From contig JAHLWZ010000633.1 in assembly GCA_020536535.1 (NCBI GenBank), positions 43,407 to 107,406 on the forward strand: DNA of 64,000 nt, read 5' to 3'. A program made the position numbers and the translations under genes. The DNA comes from Pelomyxa schiedti. Taxonomy: Eukaryota > Evosea > Pelobiontida > Pelomyxidae. Below the pieces are notes generated by a model. It did not search any database. It was not told the DNA's origin and was given only the letters and a program-made list of their open reading frames with translations. Shown here piece by piece: positions 11,221-22,811 of the stretch. Position 1 is the first letter of the stretch, and every line of letters begins with the position of its first letter.

Positions 11221-13843
11221 CTACAGGTCGTCAGAATAATGCGCGTCAAGGTGGAAGCCACCACCCGACCTTTTCCACTGCAAGTCATCTTCAATGCGGT
11301 CCTGCTGAGTCTGTAGGTCAACGGCAGAGGGAGTGAGCCCCCGGTAATGCAGCAGATAGCGAAGCGGTGCACATTCACACCGGGTGGCTTGAAGTCCTAG
11401 TACCCCTCTCCACGCGGTTCCGGGTTGCGGTATTACATCAACTGACCTGATGGGGCTGTGCGGTTCTGCTTCACGAACCTAAGGAAGGTGTAACGAGGTG
11501 GTATTTGTGAGACACTAATTGGGTGGCGACCGTACCGCGAAGTGCAGTGTCGCTCGTGCTGTGGCAGCATTGTTCAAGAAATTACGAATGAAGGGAAAGA
11601 AATCAGACGAATCTGAACAAGCTTCTACGTAGTCAATCTCGTCAATACGTAAAACAAGGTCATTGCACTTCAACCCTCCGTTCTCAGCTGGCCCTCCTGG
11701 TGTTACGCTGGTGATCTATAATAAGATGAGTAGAAAAAAGTGAGAGATACTCAGACATGCATCCAGGGCATATTGAGCTCCTTCGGGATTACAGAGAAAC
11801 CGGGAAGTATGTTGTGAGTAATACCTCCTGGTCTGGACGGTTGTGGGGAAAAAAATAGGTGCCGAGAGGATGTAACCTCAATTGCCGAGAAAACTTAAGT
11901 GTACAATGCGCAAACCTGGGGCCATAAATGTGAGGATCCTCATAGTCTGGTAGCACACGCACTGGTCTATGAGATCCCCAGCAGTGATCCCAATCCCATA
12001 CGTGCAATGCTGCATCATAACTCAAAGAAATTGCAAGGGAGTCATCCAGGTACAGGGATACCAGCTCCTCGGGATACCCAAGTATTACAGTGTTCTTGCC
12101 CCTCCTGCCTAGTATTTAGATGTTACATTCTTATTGAAGGAAAGAATATCCACCGTCATAAAAGAATGGACAGTGGCCAACTTTGCAAGAAATTACCATG
12201 AAACCACGGGAATTGATCCCCAAACCAGAGTGAAATTCAACTGGTGCACAATTGGCCACTTCACCAGATGACAAGTTAGTTGTAGTAATCTATTTATGAA
12301 TAAATATACTCCTGGTTTTACTTGATGTTGAAAGACCTCATTTAAATCTGAGATTGTGACACAACAAACTCCTCTTACGGCAATTTCAATTGGAATCTGT
12401 GACGTGCGGGTCTCAACAACAGAAATTTGATGAAAGTGTGTTGGTGCAGTAGCATCTTTTATACGTAAGTGGAATGCACAAAATTCCTTTCAAGTCCACA
12501 CCCCATATTCGTATGGTACCACCGCCTTCAACACTGAAAACGCGATTTTCGGAATAAATCACGGATGACAGCACTTGATGCAATTCCAAGGGAGACTTGA
12601 CGAGACTACCTAGTGATGTCATTTTAGGTAGGAATGAAGGGGTATTTTCCTCCTGTATTATAAAGTCTCAGTTCAGGGTGCTGTTTTTTTCCAAAGAATC
12701 CTGAAATTATAAATCCCTACCGCCTATATTAATATTAATGCCTATGCAATCTTACTAAAACCCATGGTGTGGAGCATAGGGGAGTCTTTTTGTCAGGTGA
12801 GTCCCAGGTGTGTTTCCACAGAAGCTTTTTGCTGTTCCAACCATAAAAGTAATGAACCGCTCCATCAGCTATAGCAGAGGAAGGGAGACTGTAGCAATCA
12901 CGAGGATCGGGAGAATTGTTGCGCTCCTGCATTAAACAATGACAACCAAGAATATCACCATTCCACATCAGATTGATGCATCTATTAATTAATAACGCAA
13001 AGTTGCAATTGAGAGATGGAGCTAACGGTTCATGAGGAAAGTAGCGGTGAATTGATACAACTTCCTTTGCCTTCTCCAGAGGGTGGACCCGTAGTAATTT
13101 GGGGGCAGTACTTATACTTTCAAAAGAGAAAATCATTAACTCCATTTTGGCAACTGCTACCGCTAGGAGTCCAGGCTCTCGATTGTACTGGGAGGAAAAA
13201 CTTATAAGTAAGACCATAAAGAAGAACTCAATACCGCCATGGACAAAGTTACTTTAGGAGTCGACTTGCAAATCAATCAGTTTACTTTGCAAAGAGAAAA
13301 AGCCTCACCTTACCAGCACATCTTTTGAAACCAGGGTCGAAAAGAGTAAATTTCTTGTACACATAGGAGTTACCTTCCCAATTCCTGATGTGCTTCAGCA
13401 CAACCAAAGTTGTTTAACGCTAAGCTACTCACTCCTCAATGCGATACTTTGCAAACCAACGGCACTTCCAGGATCTAAACCATGTATTGATACAAACTAA
13501 AAAAAAAGTTGTACGCCACCTTGGGTTTGGACAATCTGTCTTCATAAATGGCACAGGGTGTCCTGGCCATTCTTTGATATATTTTCTTTCCCAAAACTAA
13601 ACACCCAGTGAATGGCAGAAGACAAAAAGAAAAAAACAGAAAACACAAGGAGATGTCTTTGCTACTTACCTCTTGGTTATTGAAAACTCTGCAAAGGGAC
13701 TTGCACACGCCTGAAATGGAGCATAGAGCGGAGCTAGAAAGGAACGACCCCAGAAACTGCCGACGCAAAACCAAATAAGTACCACATCACATCGTACTTT
13801 CACGCACCGATAGAACCGCTTCTGGGAGTGCCTCCAGAGACAT
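11221..13843 (-). CDS. F-box / WD40 / PDZ protein
   Basis: From the ATG at 13843 the frame reads MSLEALPEAVLSVR, joins VCKSLCRVFNNQE, then FWERKYIKEWPGHPVP and SWKCRWFAKYRIEE. This is a classical F-box followed by the usual lead-in to a WD40 domain. The middle exons (12735-13217, 12413-12622, 11900-12020) give beta-propeller blades such as GGGTIRIWGVD and YDAALHVWDWD. After an intron ending at about 11831 comes a PDZ domain: PGGITHNILPGF, then ITSVTPGGPAENGGLKCNDL. The C-terminal part after it (GTAWRGVLGLQATRC) recalls the end of PSMD9/Nas2. F-box proteins bring substrates to SCF ubiquitin ligases; the WD40 and PDZ parts would recognise the target. Possible upstream coding sequence at 13870-13997 could not be joined in frame. 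The blade count is not established. Confidence 0.65.
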
Positions 13844-14037
13844 TTTTTTTTACCTTTTTCTTTTCTCACAAGCCCGTTAGTGAGAAATTCGGCGAAAAGT
13901 AATTCTCGGATCTTATCTAGTTCACACACTAGTCCCCGAAAACATTAACCTTGTTTTCGGTGGCCGGTTCTTCCGCGGAAGTGGGCTCAGCCATCATCAC
14001 AGCACCTCCTGTTCGGAGCGTAAGTGGCGAGAATAGA

Positions 14038-14656
14038 TTATGGGAGGAGTGGGGCTAGCGCACCATCACCCGTGTTGCTGATTCTGGATGAGAGGTACTT
14101 TTGACATAGAGATACAACTGTTTGATTTCGTTGTCTACTGGCTTCATCTTTGACCTTTTTGTTTTATTTTGGGCATCAGGACCCGTTTCGGAGTTTTTTG
14201 TTTGGGGATGTAACCTTGTATACATCCTCTATGGAATCGTACTGTACAGCCATGAGATATGCTTCTTTTAGGTGATTCAACAGTATCTAGTAGTGTGTTG
14301 CCTTATTCTCGAGGCTCAAGACACTATGATGAGAATACCTCAGCAGTGCACTTGCTGCTGTCACCACTAATAAACAAAGAACATTGTGCTGCGGCATCAA
14401 AGTCTTTATCTTCTGCATACACTTCCATACAGGCAATAGCCAATTGATCCATGTGACTGGGTGGAAGGATTGTCTTTATTGGCACTGTCATTGGTCTGAA
14501 ATAAAGACGTTACATACATACATTCATCTCCTTGAGGAGTTTTGTTACATCTCGCAGGCTTTTATAGGTTGCAACTTGCCTAACTGTCTCGATTTTGTTT
14601 TTTATGCTAGATTGTTGCATAATATCTTTACGCATTTGTGTGAAATTCTCAGTCAT
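14038..14656 (-). CDS. small helical protein, unknown function
   Basis: Exon joins by eye give about 150 residues starting MTENFTQMRKDIMQQSS, continuing through MDQLAIACMEVYAEDKDFDA and AEILLNHLKEAYLMAVQYDS, and ending VVSLCQKYLSS...APLLP. The sequence is charged and helical throughout, with an EAYLMAVQYDSIEDVYKVKDEA stretch in alpha-solenoid style. Introns proposed: a 50-base intron ending near 14295, and one of about 58 bases near 14470-14525 whose splice sites are less certain. It is tucked between the 3' end of the P2X gene and the start of the F-box gene, all on the minus strand, with about 40 bases on each side. I do not recognise the family. Codon-level continuity across three exons supports it being real. 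Confidence 0.5.
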
Positions 14657-14699
14657 TTCGTATCTGTGGGACTCTTAGTACAAGTTGAATATATGTATG

Positions 14700-16618
14700 T
14701 TACTTAGCCAGTGAATAAAGTTTTCTTTCTGGCATAGCAAATAACAATACAAAATCTACAATAAAGGATGCAAGGCTAGTTTCGGTTAGTGTACTGAAAA
14801 AAATGTGTACTGGAAACCTAATGAAAATGTATATAGATACAAGGGTTGTCATCAGTGAACTGAACGAGAACTTGGAAAACGTCCCCGTGACCGTGAAAAC
14901 GAAGTTTATCCCTATTTGAAAACTTAAAAAAGGAATATGTAAGCAGAAAACTAATCACCTGTAGAATTTCGGACAGCACGCGTTTGTTGGTCCACGCTGT
15001 TTTATGTAAATTCCTGGATAAGGGTAGCGTCCAGCTTACCTTACCATTGTGTGCCATGTAGAAAATTGCTGGGGAAGGTGTATAACTCGATACTGGTAGT
15101 AATTTATACCCGCACTACCATGCGATTTGCACTGCTTTATGGACTCTAAAAGCTTTATTCAACAACATCCAAACATAAAGGTACTGTACCTTCTGTGGAA
15201 TGCCAAACAAGGTCATGGCAATCTCCATAATCAATAATTACTCGAAACATCCCCCCTAGTTCCATTATTCTGGTCCAGTTTTCTCCAGAGGCCTGGAGAA
15301 ATGTTTCCAAAGCTCCGATAACAAAAACAAACAAACCTCAATCATAGTTCCAAGGGGAATTTCGTCAGCTTGTCCCATCTTTGAGTCGAATAAGGGATAC
15401 CCTGGAATCAATCAGACACCACCTTGTGACATATAAATTTTTTATTGCTTACCATTGGCATCTAAAAGTTGGCCAAACAGATCCCAACATGTCTTTATAT
15501 AGGAAGAAGTCCATGTCGTCGTTCCAGGTTCCACTCCATCATGACGCTTTATATCCTGTTGTAAAAAGTACGGTGCAACAGCCTGATGATAGATTCGCAA
15601 CTGTTTAGAGGTTAACCTCCTCGCATTATTACAAGAGCACACAATGTACTGATTGATATCAATAGCGTACCAAGAATTAATAACTCCAGCTGTCCAAGGG
15701 GAGTGGCATGTATTACCTTTCATATTTCAATTCACGGCAAAAGAATCAGGTTGAAAAATTACCATCACAAGGATCTTGTCTTTGCTGAAAGGACTGTTGT
15801 ATAACTCTTGTTGTGATAAAAATCACTTTCTCCTGGTCTACAGGATATACAAGGTCATCCGACTCCCAGTAAACGCAATTGCATCCTGCCTCACCTAACA
15901 GACTCCAGTTACAAGTTGGTTACAGTTTTAGAGTTACCAGCAAAGGAAACGCAGGAAGGGTCACAATATGTAGAGTTGGCGGGGGTTACATGATCGGGCT
16001 TTTTTCCCCCAAAATTAGCTGAATTATGAACTATGTATGATACCTCAAGCAAGTCTAATTTTAGCAATCCAGCTGCATTATCATATTCGTTATAACCTTC
16101 ATTTTTATAAACCATGAAGAATACAACTACTACGGCTGCCGTGAGAAGAAGCATATAGTTCAGTATACCCAAGCGAAAATCCTTTATTCTCACTGTAAAT
16201 AGGTTATTCATGAAGTTGAAAGACCACGGTTTTTAAACTGAAGAATACCTATTTTATCAGACCTATAGGTTAGAAAGGTCTTCCACTCCTTGTTTTTAAA
16301 CCACATCACCACAGGCTTCTTCACTTTGTCCCATAATGTCTCCTCCTGCGGCTCCAACCTCTTCCTCATCATCCTCGCAACTTCACTCTCACCAGTTTCC
16401 CCATCCACATTCACACCCCCAATGGAGCCACTAAATTCAGAATAGCCCTCCCCCTGCGTGGCTGCAGGCAAATTGACGTCGCCAGTATCCAACCCATAAT
16501 AGCTATCACCACCAGAAGAAGAAGCCCCGCGGCGCCTCAGTGCCTCCTCGCCTTGTTGCTCAGACTGGAGGGCCTCCATCTCTGTGTATGGGACATCGTC
16601 GCTGCCGCTGCTTGTCAT
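14700..16618 (-). CDS. P2X-type ligand-gated ion channel
   Basis: The N-terminal exon encodes an acidic, disordered cytosolic stretch of about 110 residues and then WDKVKKPVVMWFKNKEWKTF and TYRSDKIVRIKDFRLGILNY. The second half matches the start of P2X TM1 (conserved T-x-K/R, G-L). TM1 is MLLLTAAVVVVFFMVYKNEG. The ectodomain includes a Cys-rich part (CNCVYW, then QRQDPC), an ENWTRIMELGGMFRVIIDYG segment like the P2X GENF...GG-x-I-x-W-x-C-D block, and finally GINFVFTVTGTFSKFSF, the conserved pre-TM2 strand, followed by TM2. P2X channels are trimeric cation channels gated by ATP; in some protists they sit on contractile-vacuole membranes. At least seven exons; several internal joins were not fully traced. 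The CDS stops at 14700. Confidence 0.8.
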
Positions 16619-16948
16619 TTTCTTCAGCGGATCTCCAAGGTGGCCACCTTACTGTTTCCGTCCGTTCAGTACGAATCAAACCAACGTCACCGTTCGAAAT
16701 TGTTGATGTGATGAGCTGCACAGAAAGGCAGTCGGAGCAGATGAAAAATCTTCGAAGATTCTGCATCCAGAATATTCTCGCCCAGACAGACCCGGAAGTC
16801 CGAGTTGAAAGGCCTTCTGACTCTCTCCAAGACCTGTGCAAGTGCCCTGTTTCTTCTGACCTACACTAGCCTGCACCACCCCTCTTTCCAGTGCCGTTTT
16901 CCTTTCACACCTTCGTTGAGTTCGGCCCTCCAATCTGTTATCTCTAAA
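16619..16948. promoter_or_regulatory. divergent intergenic region between P2X and ankyrin genes
   Basis: About 330 bases between two head-to-head starts. Open reading frames crossing it on both strands have no domain content and I treat them as chance. No clear TATA box was seen; the stretch presumably contains both promoters and 5' UTRs. Confidence 0.35.
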
Positions 16949-18257
16949 ATGGCGCAGCCCGAGGCGACATCCACAACCACAACCGCCACAACGACAGACG
17001 CGTATGATTTTGTTGGATTCCTAGAAGCGGTTCAAGGCGGGAAGCTAGGCCAGGTAGTGGCGATTGTGGCTGCGCGGCCAGGGCTATTATGGGACAAGGA
17101 CGAGAGGGGAATGTGCGGGCTGTGCTGGGCCGCCTACTTTGACGAGGCCGATGTGGCAGTATGGTTGATCAACGCCCGTGCTGCTGCTATCAAGACTGTG
17201 CGTGTTGCCGCGATGTTTTGTACTTGTGGGTTGTGGCTGGTTTTTTGTTTGTTTGTTTGTTTATTTGTTTGTTTGTTTTTCTGTTTGTCTGGACTTCCTT
17301 TGCCCTTTGTTTCAATTTAGTTATTCAGTAATGATGCAGAGAGGTGGAATTCTTGTGGGAAGTGAAGGAACTCCGAGAAATGGGGAGTCAGTGGTGTGGG
17401 GGTGTGATAAGAGGGGCGGCACAGCACTACACCATGCTGCTGTAAATGGGAGTTTAAGAAGTCTGCGGGCATTTGGAGAATTGTCGACTTCTATCGAGCC
17501 ACCGTGGCTGGCCACCAATGAATGGGGTGAGACTTGTCTGCATGTGGCTGCAGCTGCAGGCATTCCAAAGACTCACAGTGTTGTCAACATATTACTGCAA
17601 TTTGCCCCTGTACTATCTGATGCGAAGGATAAATGGGGAAGAGTAGCTTTTCAGGAGCATAATCCCAATGACCCGGCCACTACCACACAGCTTCCGGATC
17701 CCTCATCCCTTCACCCAAACATCAAAAGCAGTCTTGAGGCAGAGTTCATGAAGATGAGGGAACAGTGGTCTGAACGATCACGCAAAGTAGACATTCTAGA
17801 AAAAGGAATGTTCAAGGAACATCAAGTACCAAACCCATCCGCATCTGCACCACCAAAACTTGCCCCGGCCAGAAGAGTGGTTCTGTCCAAAATAGTGGAA
17901 TATCCCGGGGACCCCATGGTTGTAACCCGGGCTCTCAGCCAAGATTGTGATTTCAAAGGGTCTGATATGTACGGCCTCACAGCTTTACACAAATTCAGTA
18001 GCTGGGACAAGCCGGATTTAATGCAGCTTGTTTTACCCCTACTCACCCCCGAGGAAATTCACCAACGCGGAGGGGATTCTCACCAAACAGCCCTTGAAAT
18101 GGCTGCAGAAATGCAGGCCTGGAGGGCTGTGGACTTGTTACTCTCACACTCCTCAACCACTCCAACACAGATCGCAGCACTCCTTTCTGATGTGCAAAGA
18201 AGGGGTGGTGATCCGGAACTCTCTGCTCATTTATTGAAAAGTGGGAAACAAGTGTGA
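16949..18257 (+). CDS. ankyrin-repeat protein
   Basis: Two exons, with an intron at about 17198-17328. Exon 1 begins MAQPEATSTTTTATTT and continues with FVGFLEAVQGGKLGQVVAIV, typical of an N-terminal ankyrin helix pair. Exon 2 has GGTALHHAAVNGSLRSL and WGETCLHVAAAAG, then a charged linker with a coiled-coil-like region (EAEFMKMREQWSERSRKVDI), then YGLTALHKFSS and QTALEMAAEMQAWRAVDLL. Ankyrin repeats mediate protein binding; no catalytic domain is present, so the partner is unknown. The intron contains a TTTG repeat, and the exact donor could be 17198 or a few bases later because the phase of the simplest join is off by one. The ATG was chosen as the first after the promoter region in a sensible context. 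Confidence 0.75.
17247..17281 (+). repeat. TTTG microsatellite
   Basis: An imperfect run of TTTG/TTTA units inside the intron of the ankyrin gene. It adds pyrimidine-rich sequence ahead of the 3' splice site and makes this intron longer than most neighbours. Confidence 0.8.
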
Positions 18258-18385
18258 TGTGAACAAAATAAACCCGTTGGTTTTTCTTTTACAAATAGCA
18301 AAATTCCGTTGGGAATTTTGTCTCGGGCTTTGTGAAGGTGGATGCTGTGTATGCACAAAAATATGCCACAACCCTTCTCGGCCGA

Positions 18386-21300
18386 TCAAGAGTCAGTTTG
18401 CTTCCACTGGTTGGCATTGAAGGTTAAATTAGCCTGTAGATCGGATAATTTGGAACCAGGTTCCGTATCAGGAGACTGTGCATCAGCAAAAGCCGAAACA
18501 GCAGTAAGTAGTGGTGCTACGAAAAACTGAATGAACGCCTTCTGGCAGGTAGATACTCTCGGCGCAGTTCTATCCATAAATGCGGATTTTGTTAGCATGT
18601 GGGTGGCTTCTTGGTCTCCTTGCCGGTAGAATTCCTGTGTAGTTTTCAGTGGACTGATTTGGGAGTATGGTGTTGTGGTTGTGGGGGAGTTAGGAGACTT
18701 ACTTCCATGATGAGGTGTGTCCATTTGGTGGCAGTATCCCATGACCGCATTTGGTTTGAAACATCGGCCAATTTTATAAATATTTGAAATACTAGAGTTA
18801 CATCACCCTAATAGAGTAATGAATGGGTACTGCAGGGTTTTGTCTTGAAAGAAAATAGATTACCTTATGGGAATAGTCAAAGTCGTTAACGGATTTCTTT
18901 GATGTAAATTGACTCAATATTTCTACATGCTTGGACATGCTTGTGGAATGTAAGTACTTCATGAGGTAACCAAAAGTTTCTTACTCCGTGGCTAAAACTA
19001 AGCTGGTCACCATTTGGTGGAATTCGATGAATTCTTGCTTTCTTGGGATTAGTGATATCTTTTAGTAGTTTATCAAGAACCTGAGTGAAAAAAGATAGCC
19101 AATTACTGCCGCCATGCAATGTAAATTCAAAAGATTCTGTCAGGTGAAAATTTTCAAGTATCTATATCAAAGGTGGGTTTTTCATAGGGAAAGTCTCGGG
19201 AACTGTACGGATATCCCGTTATACGTGAGAGCAAGGGGATCAAGAATGCGGTACAGGAAGTTGTTGCTTTAGTTTTGTTGGGAAACAAATTAAGGTAATG
19301 GGTACAAACTTTACACCAGGGTGCCCAAAATCATGTACAACTGCCTAATGGGAAAGTGAGGAAATAAGAAGATTTCGTAGAAAGCAACGGCAAAAAGAAG
19401 AGACAAGATCCACATTGGCGATATCCGCTCGTATACAGATGGGGCTAAGTTCAGTAATAAAAAGTGAGTTGCTTGAACCACATCGGCAGCGTGCATGACA
19501 TTGTGGTACGGGTTGTTCAAATACCTGAACTTAAATGTATCATGAAATACAATTAGAATGTACAAACCCCTTCGAAATCCCTTGTAGCCAGGTTTGAAAT
19601 GCGCCTTGATTTATATTGAATTTCTCAAAGAGCCCGTGAGATTCAAAAATTGGTGTAGCTACTTCACACAGAACCTGGTCTGTTTAGGAAATCTCTTGAT
19701 TAGGGCCAGTAGGGTTTATAAACCATGTACCTGGGCAGTACTTGAAGACAGAGAAGGCCCAGTTGTCAAGAATTTTCTCTCCACAAGGTAATTTCACAGT
19801 CCTTGAGTTGTCCAATTGGTTGTGTTTGGATAGACAAAAAAAAGATACTCTAAAAGTATAGAGTGCTGGTCAAGTGCCTCGTTCTTTGCCTGTGGAGCAA
19901 GCTGGTCAAGAAGGAACGCATCCACCTCGGAATCCATAGCTAAATCTGGTAAACAATACAATCTGCCATTCATTTGTTTACTGTTCATTAGTCCAGCTTT
20001 TCTTTGTCCCACAAAATCAACTCTATGAAGCCCATTGCAGGCAATCAACTGGATGATTTTTTCAATAACCAAGTGATCCTCTTTATTGAGTCCTAGTTTC
20101 GACGTTAGAGCTCTAAAACCAGAAAAAATAAACAACTGTGCTTCTTGTGAATTTCTTGCAACTTTTTAATTGCCGATTCTGCAGGAGTTTTGAGTAGGTG
20201 CGAGGAGAGTGGCTGAGATAAAACAGAAACCTATTGAGATATGAAAATGACGAGGATACCACGTTATCATACTCTTCGTTTGAAATGTCTAATGACCAAC
20301 AATAGGGCAATAATCGTCACAAGGAGAAAAGCTATAACTACTGCTGCGGCGCTTGCAGTTTTCCCTACCATTGATTTTTTCCCTTCTGCTATGAATTAAT
20401 ATCAAATTGGGAACTATTACGTACTATTTATTGTTATAGATATCGTCTTTTCAGTGCTAAAGCAAAGTCCAGAAATAGCATCCACCACAGAAATAGTTAT
20501 GGAGCCAATGTAGGGGAGTCTGTTGCCAATATATGTAACTTGTATAGTAACAGTTTCAGAGCCCCCTAAAGTAACATTTTGCGTGATATTGCCTGCCAGA
20601 TCTGAGAAAAAGAAAAGAAGGTCGTCATGTGACAAACATTTAAATAGGTGTGTCATATTCTCAGAAAAATCCACAACAAGTGGGACATGTCCAGAATTTT
20701 GAAGAAAAATGTTAAATGACACAGGAAGGTCATCAAGTCTGACATCTGCACTGAGTACTTCTGGTGTGACAGTAAAGTTGTGGTCTTCAAAGAGGTAAAA
20801 AAAAAAAAAAAACCACTGGAAAGAACAAACTGGAGAGTATATCACTCTGAGGGACAGCTATCACAACAGTCCAAGGAAGTAAGTCCAGTGGTTGCCGGGA
20901 GTAAATCCACGTTGTCCCATTATGATCAATGGTGGTAGTTCCAGCACTTTCTAAACCATCTAGTAACTGGAGAGCAATGAATAGCTACAAGACTGACTAT
21001 CTGCACTACCTCCGTGAAATCCCATCCAATAGCTGCTGACAAAGACGGTTGGCTCCGAACAGTGAAATTGAAGGAGGGTCCAAACAGTTCTGCGTAAACC
21101 CAAGTATTTGCTGATAAGATATACCCCTTTTTAGACAGGAGCAGGCTGAACCCTAATTGAGAGTAAGAGAAGGCTTTCCACTCTCATACCATTTGGAGTT
21201 GAATGAATCGATTCCATTATCTTGCAAGTGTCTGCCATTGAAATAATACCCGTGACAGCGGAAATGAACTCTCCGTCACTACTATACAAAGGGGCAAGGA

Positions 21301-22542
21301 CTTGGATCATCATTTCTATGCGTTGTGTTACCAATTTATTTATAAATAAGTACTATTCTAACCTGTGACTGGATAGTAAGGTTCTGACCACTTCGAAGAA
21401 CGGTCGGGGTCATTTTCTGGCCATACCAGTCCCCATGATGGGGGCATGTAGTCTGGGTTTCGGGAGTATTCTACAATGGTGAGGTTTGTTGATCTCCAGT
21501 TTGCCCAAGGGGTTACTACTATCCTAATATTGACTAAGAAGTGTATTTGCACAAGAAAAGTGACGCACGATAATGAGACATTGGTAACACTTGCCCACAT
21601 TTTCGGAATATATTTCAAATTTTTTGTGTTGACATCGGCAGATGTCGCCAGGTGCCTGCCTAGAGCGAGCTGCTTACTTGCTTTGCAGAATCGCTCACAA
21701 CTTACTCCAAGACTTGTGTCTTAACAAGAGAAAAATAAACTTTCGAAAATCAAAGGTAGGATGATACTGAGGTAGTTGGCGGAAATCCAGTCTAACCAAT
21801 ATGGATTACAGGGGCAGGGAGCTGTCCGATTCACAAGCACTGGCTTGAGAGCCCGCCGTACAATAGCTGACTGTGAGAAAAAATGCTAAGTGTCCGAAAA
21901 AGATAAGTACTATCAAACCTCTGCTACCCTATCAGGGGCAAAATCGGAGGCAGAACCAGCTGAAGGACCTTTTGTTCTTTTAAAAACTCCAAATTACGGC
22001 AGTTGAATCGACCTGAAGTTAAAATAGTCATTCTTGACATGTAGCTTTTCCATAGGAGTTGTTCCTCGGCACTAGGATTCCTTTCAATGTATTCCAGAGT
22101 AGAAACCATTGCTTCAGTCATCTTGTGTGTTTGTTTAAAGAACAGTAACAACATGAGGCAACTCTTCATAATGCGTGATCATATTATGGAGGGATGTGTG
22201 CCTTACATGTTGCAATTCCACATAAGGTGGTTGAATTCTCAGAACTGCATCTTTAGTCAGAGCAATAAGTCCCTCCAGAGTACACACGGCCCACTCATCA
22301 GTTACACTAGCACACAGTGCTGTTTGTCCACAAAACCACAATGCCACTGGTATTTTTTTGTTTTGAGGGATAAAAACAAAGTTAGTTTGCCATTGAACTG
22401 GAGCAACAGAGTAGCACAGATGGTTGTTGTGGTTGTATTATTAGGCCAGATAGCAGGAATAAAAAAAAAATTCAAGAAAAGCTGCTATCCTACAAGTAAG
22501 GACCAAAATGCACGTGGTGCCTGGCGGTTGTTGGCCCGTCAT
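18386..22542 (-). CDS. transmembrane sensor-coupled cyclic nucleotide phosphodiesterase
   Basis: The C-terminal third is a class I cyclic nucleotide phosphodiesterase. It has YHNVMHAADVVQATHFLL (about 19455-19510), VHDFGHPG (about 19312-19335), a DPLALTYNGIS...LENFH segment, a SKHVEILSQF helix, KLADVSNQMRSW (about 18750-18785) and MEEFYRQGDQE...FMDR. The metal-binding HN-x-x-H, HD and D residues are therefore present. N-terminal to it is one membrane span (AAAVVIAFLLVTIIALLLVI, about 20300-20360). The extracellular part includes LAPLYSSDGEFISAVTGIIS and Trp/Pro-rich blocks that look like a Cache-type small-molecule sensor, plus a later beta-rich domain (20420-20800). The likely role is hydrolysis of cAMP or cGMP in response to an outside ligand. 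Roughly 15 or more introns of 40-60 bases; the start at 22542 is the least certain point. Confidence 0.75.
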
Positions 22543-22811
22543 CTTTGTTCCACAACCAAGTTTCCTGGGGGTGAGGCAGTCAATTTTGAGAAAAATTACC
22601 CACCCCCAGGAAACTTCAACGAGACAGGACCACTGAATTGGACGAAACAGAGGAAGGCCTTTCCTGCCCTTGCGAAAAAAGTTCCGTTTGATTGTCAACC
22701 CAGCTTGGTTTAAGAAGCATGAGAAAAAAACATCAAAAGCAAGGGCGCTAGGAGAAAAAAAGTGGGACGCAAGCGAAATTACGGTGCGGTGCTTTTCTGT
22801 TGATGAAACAT

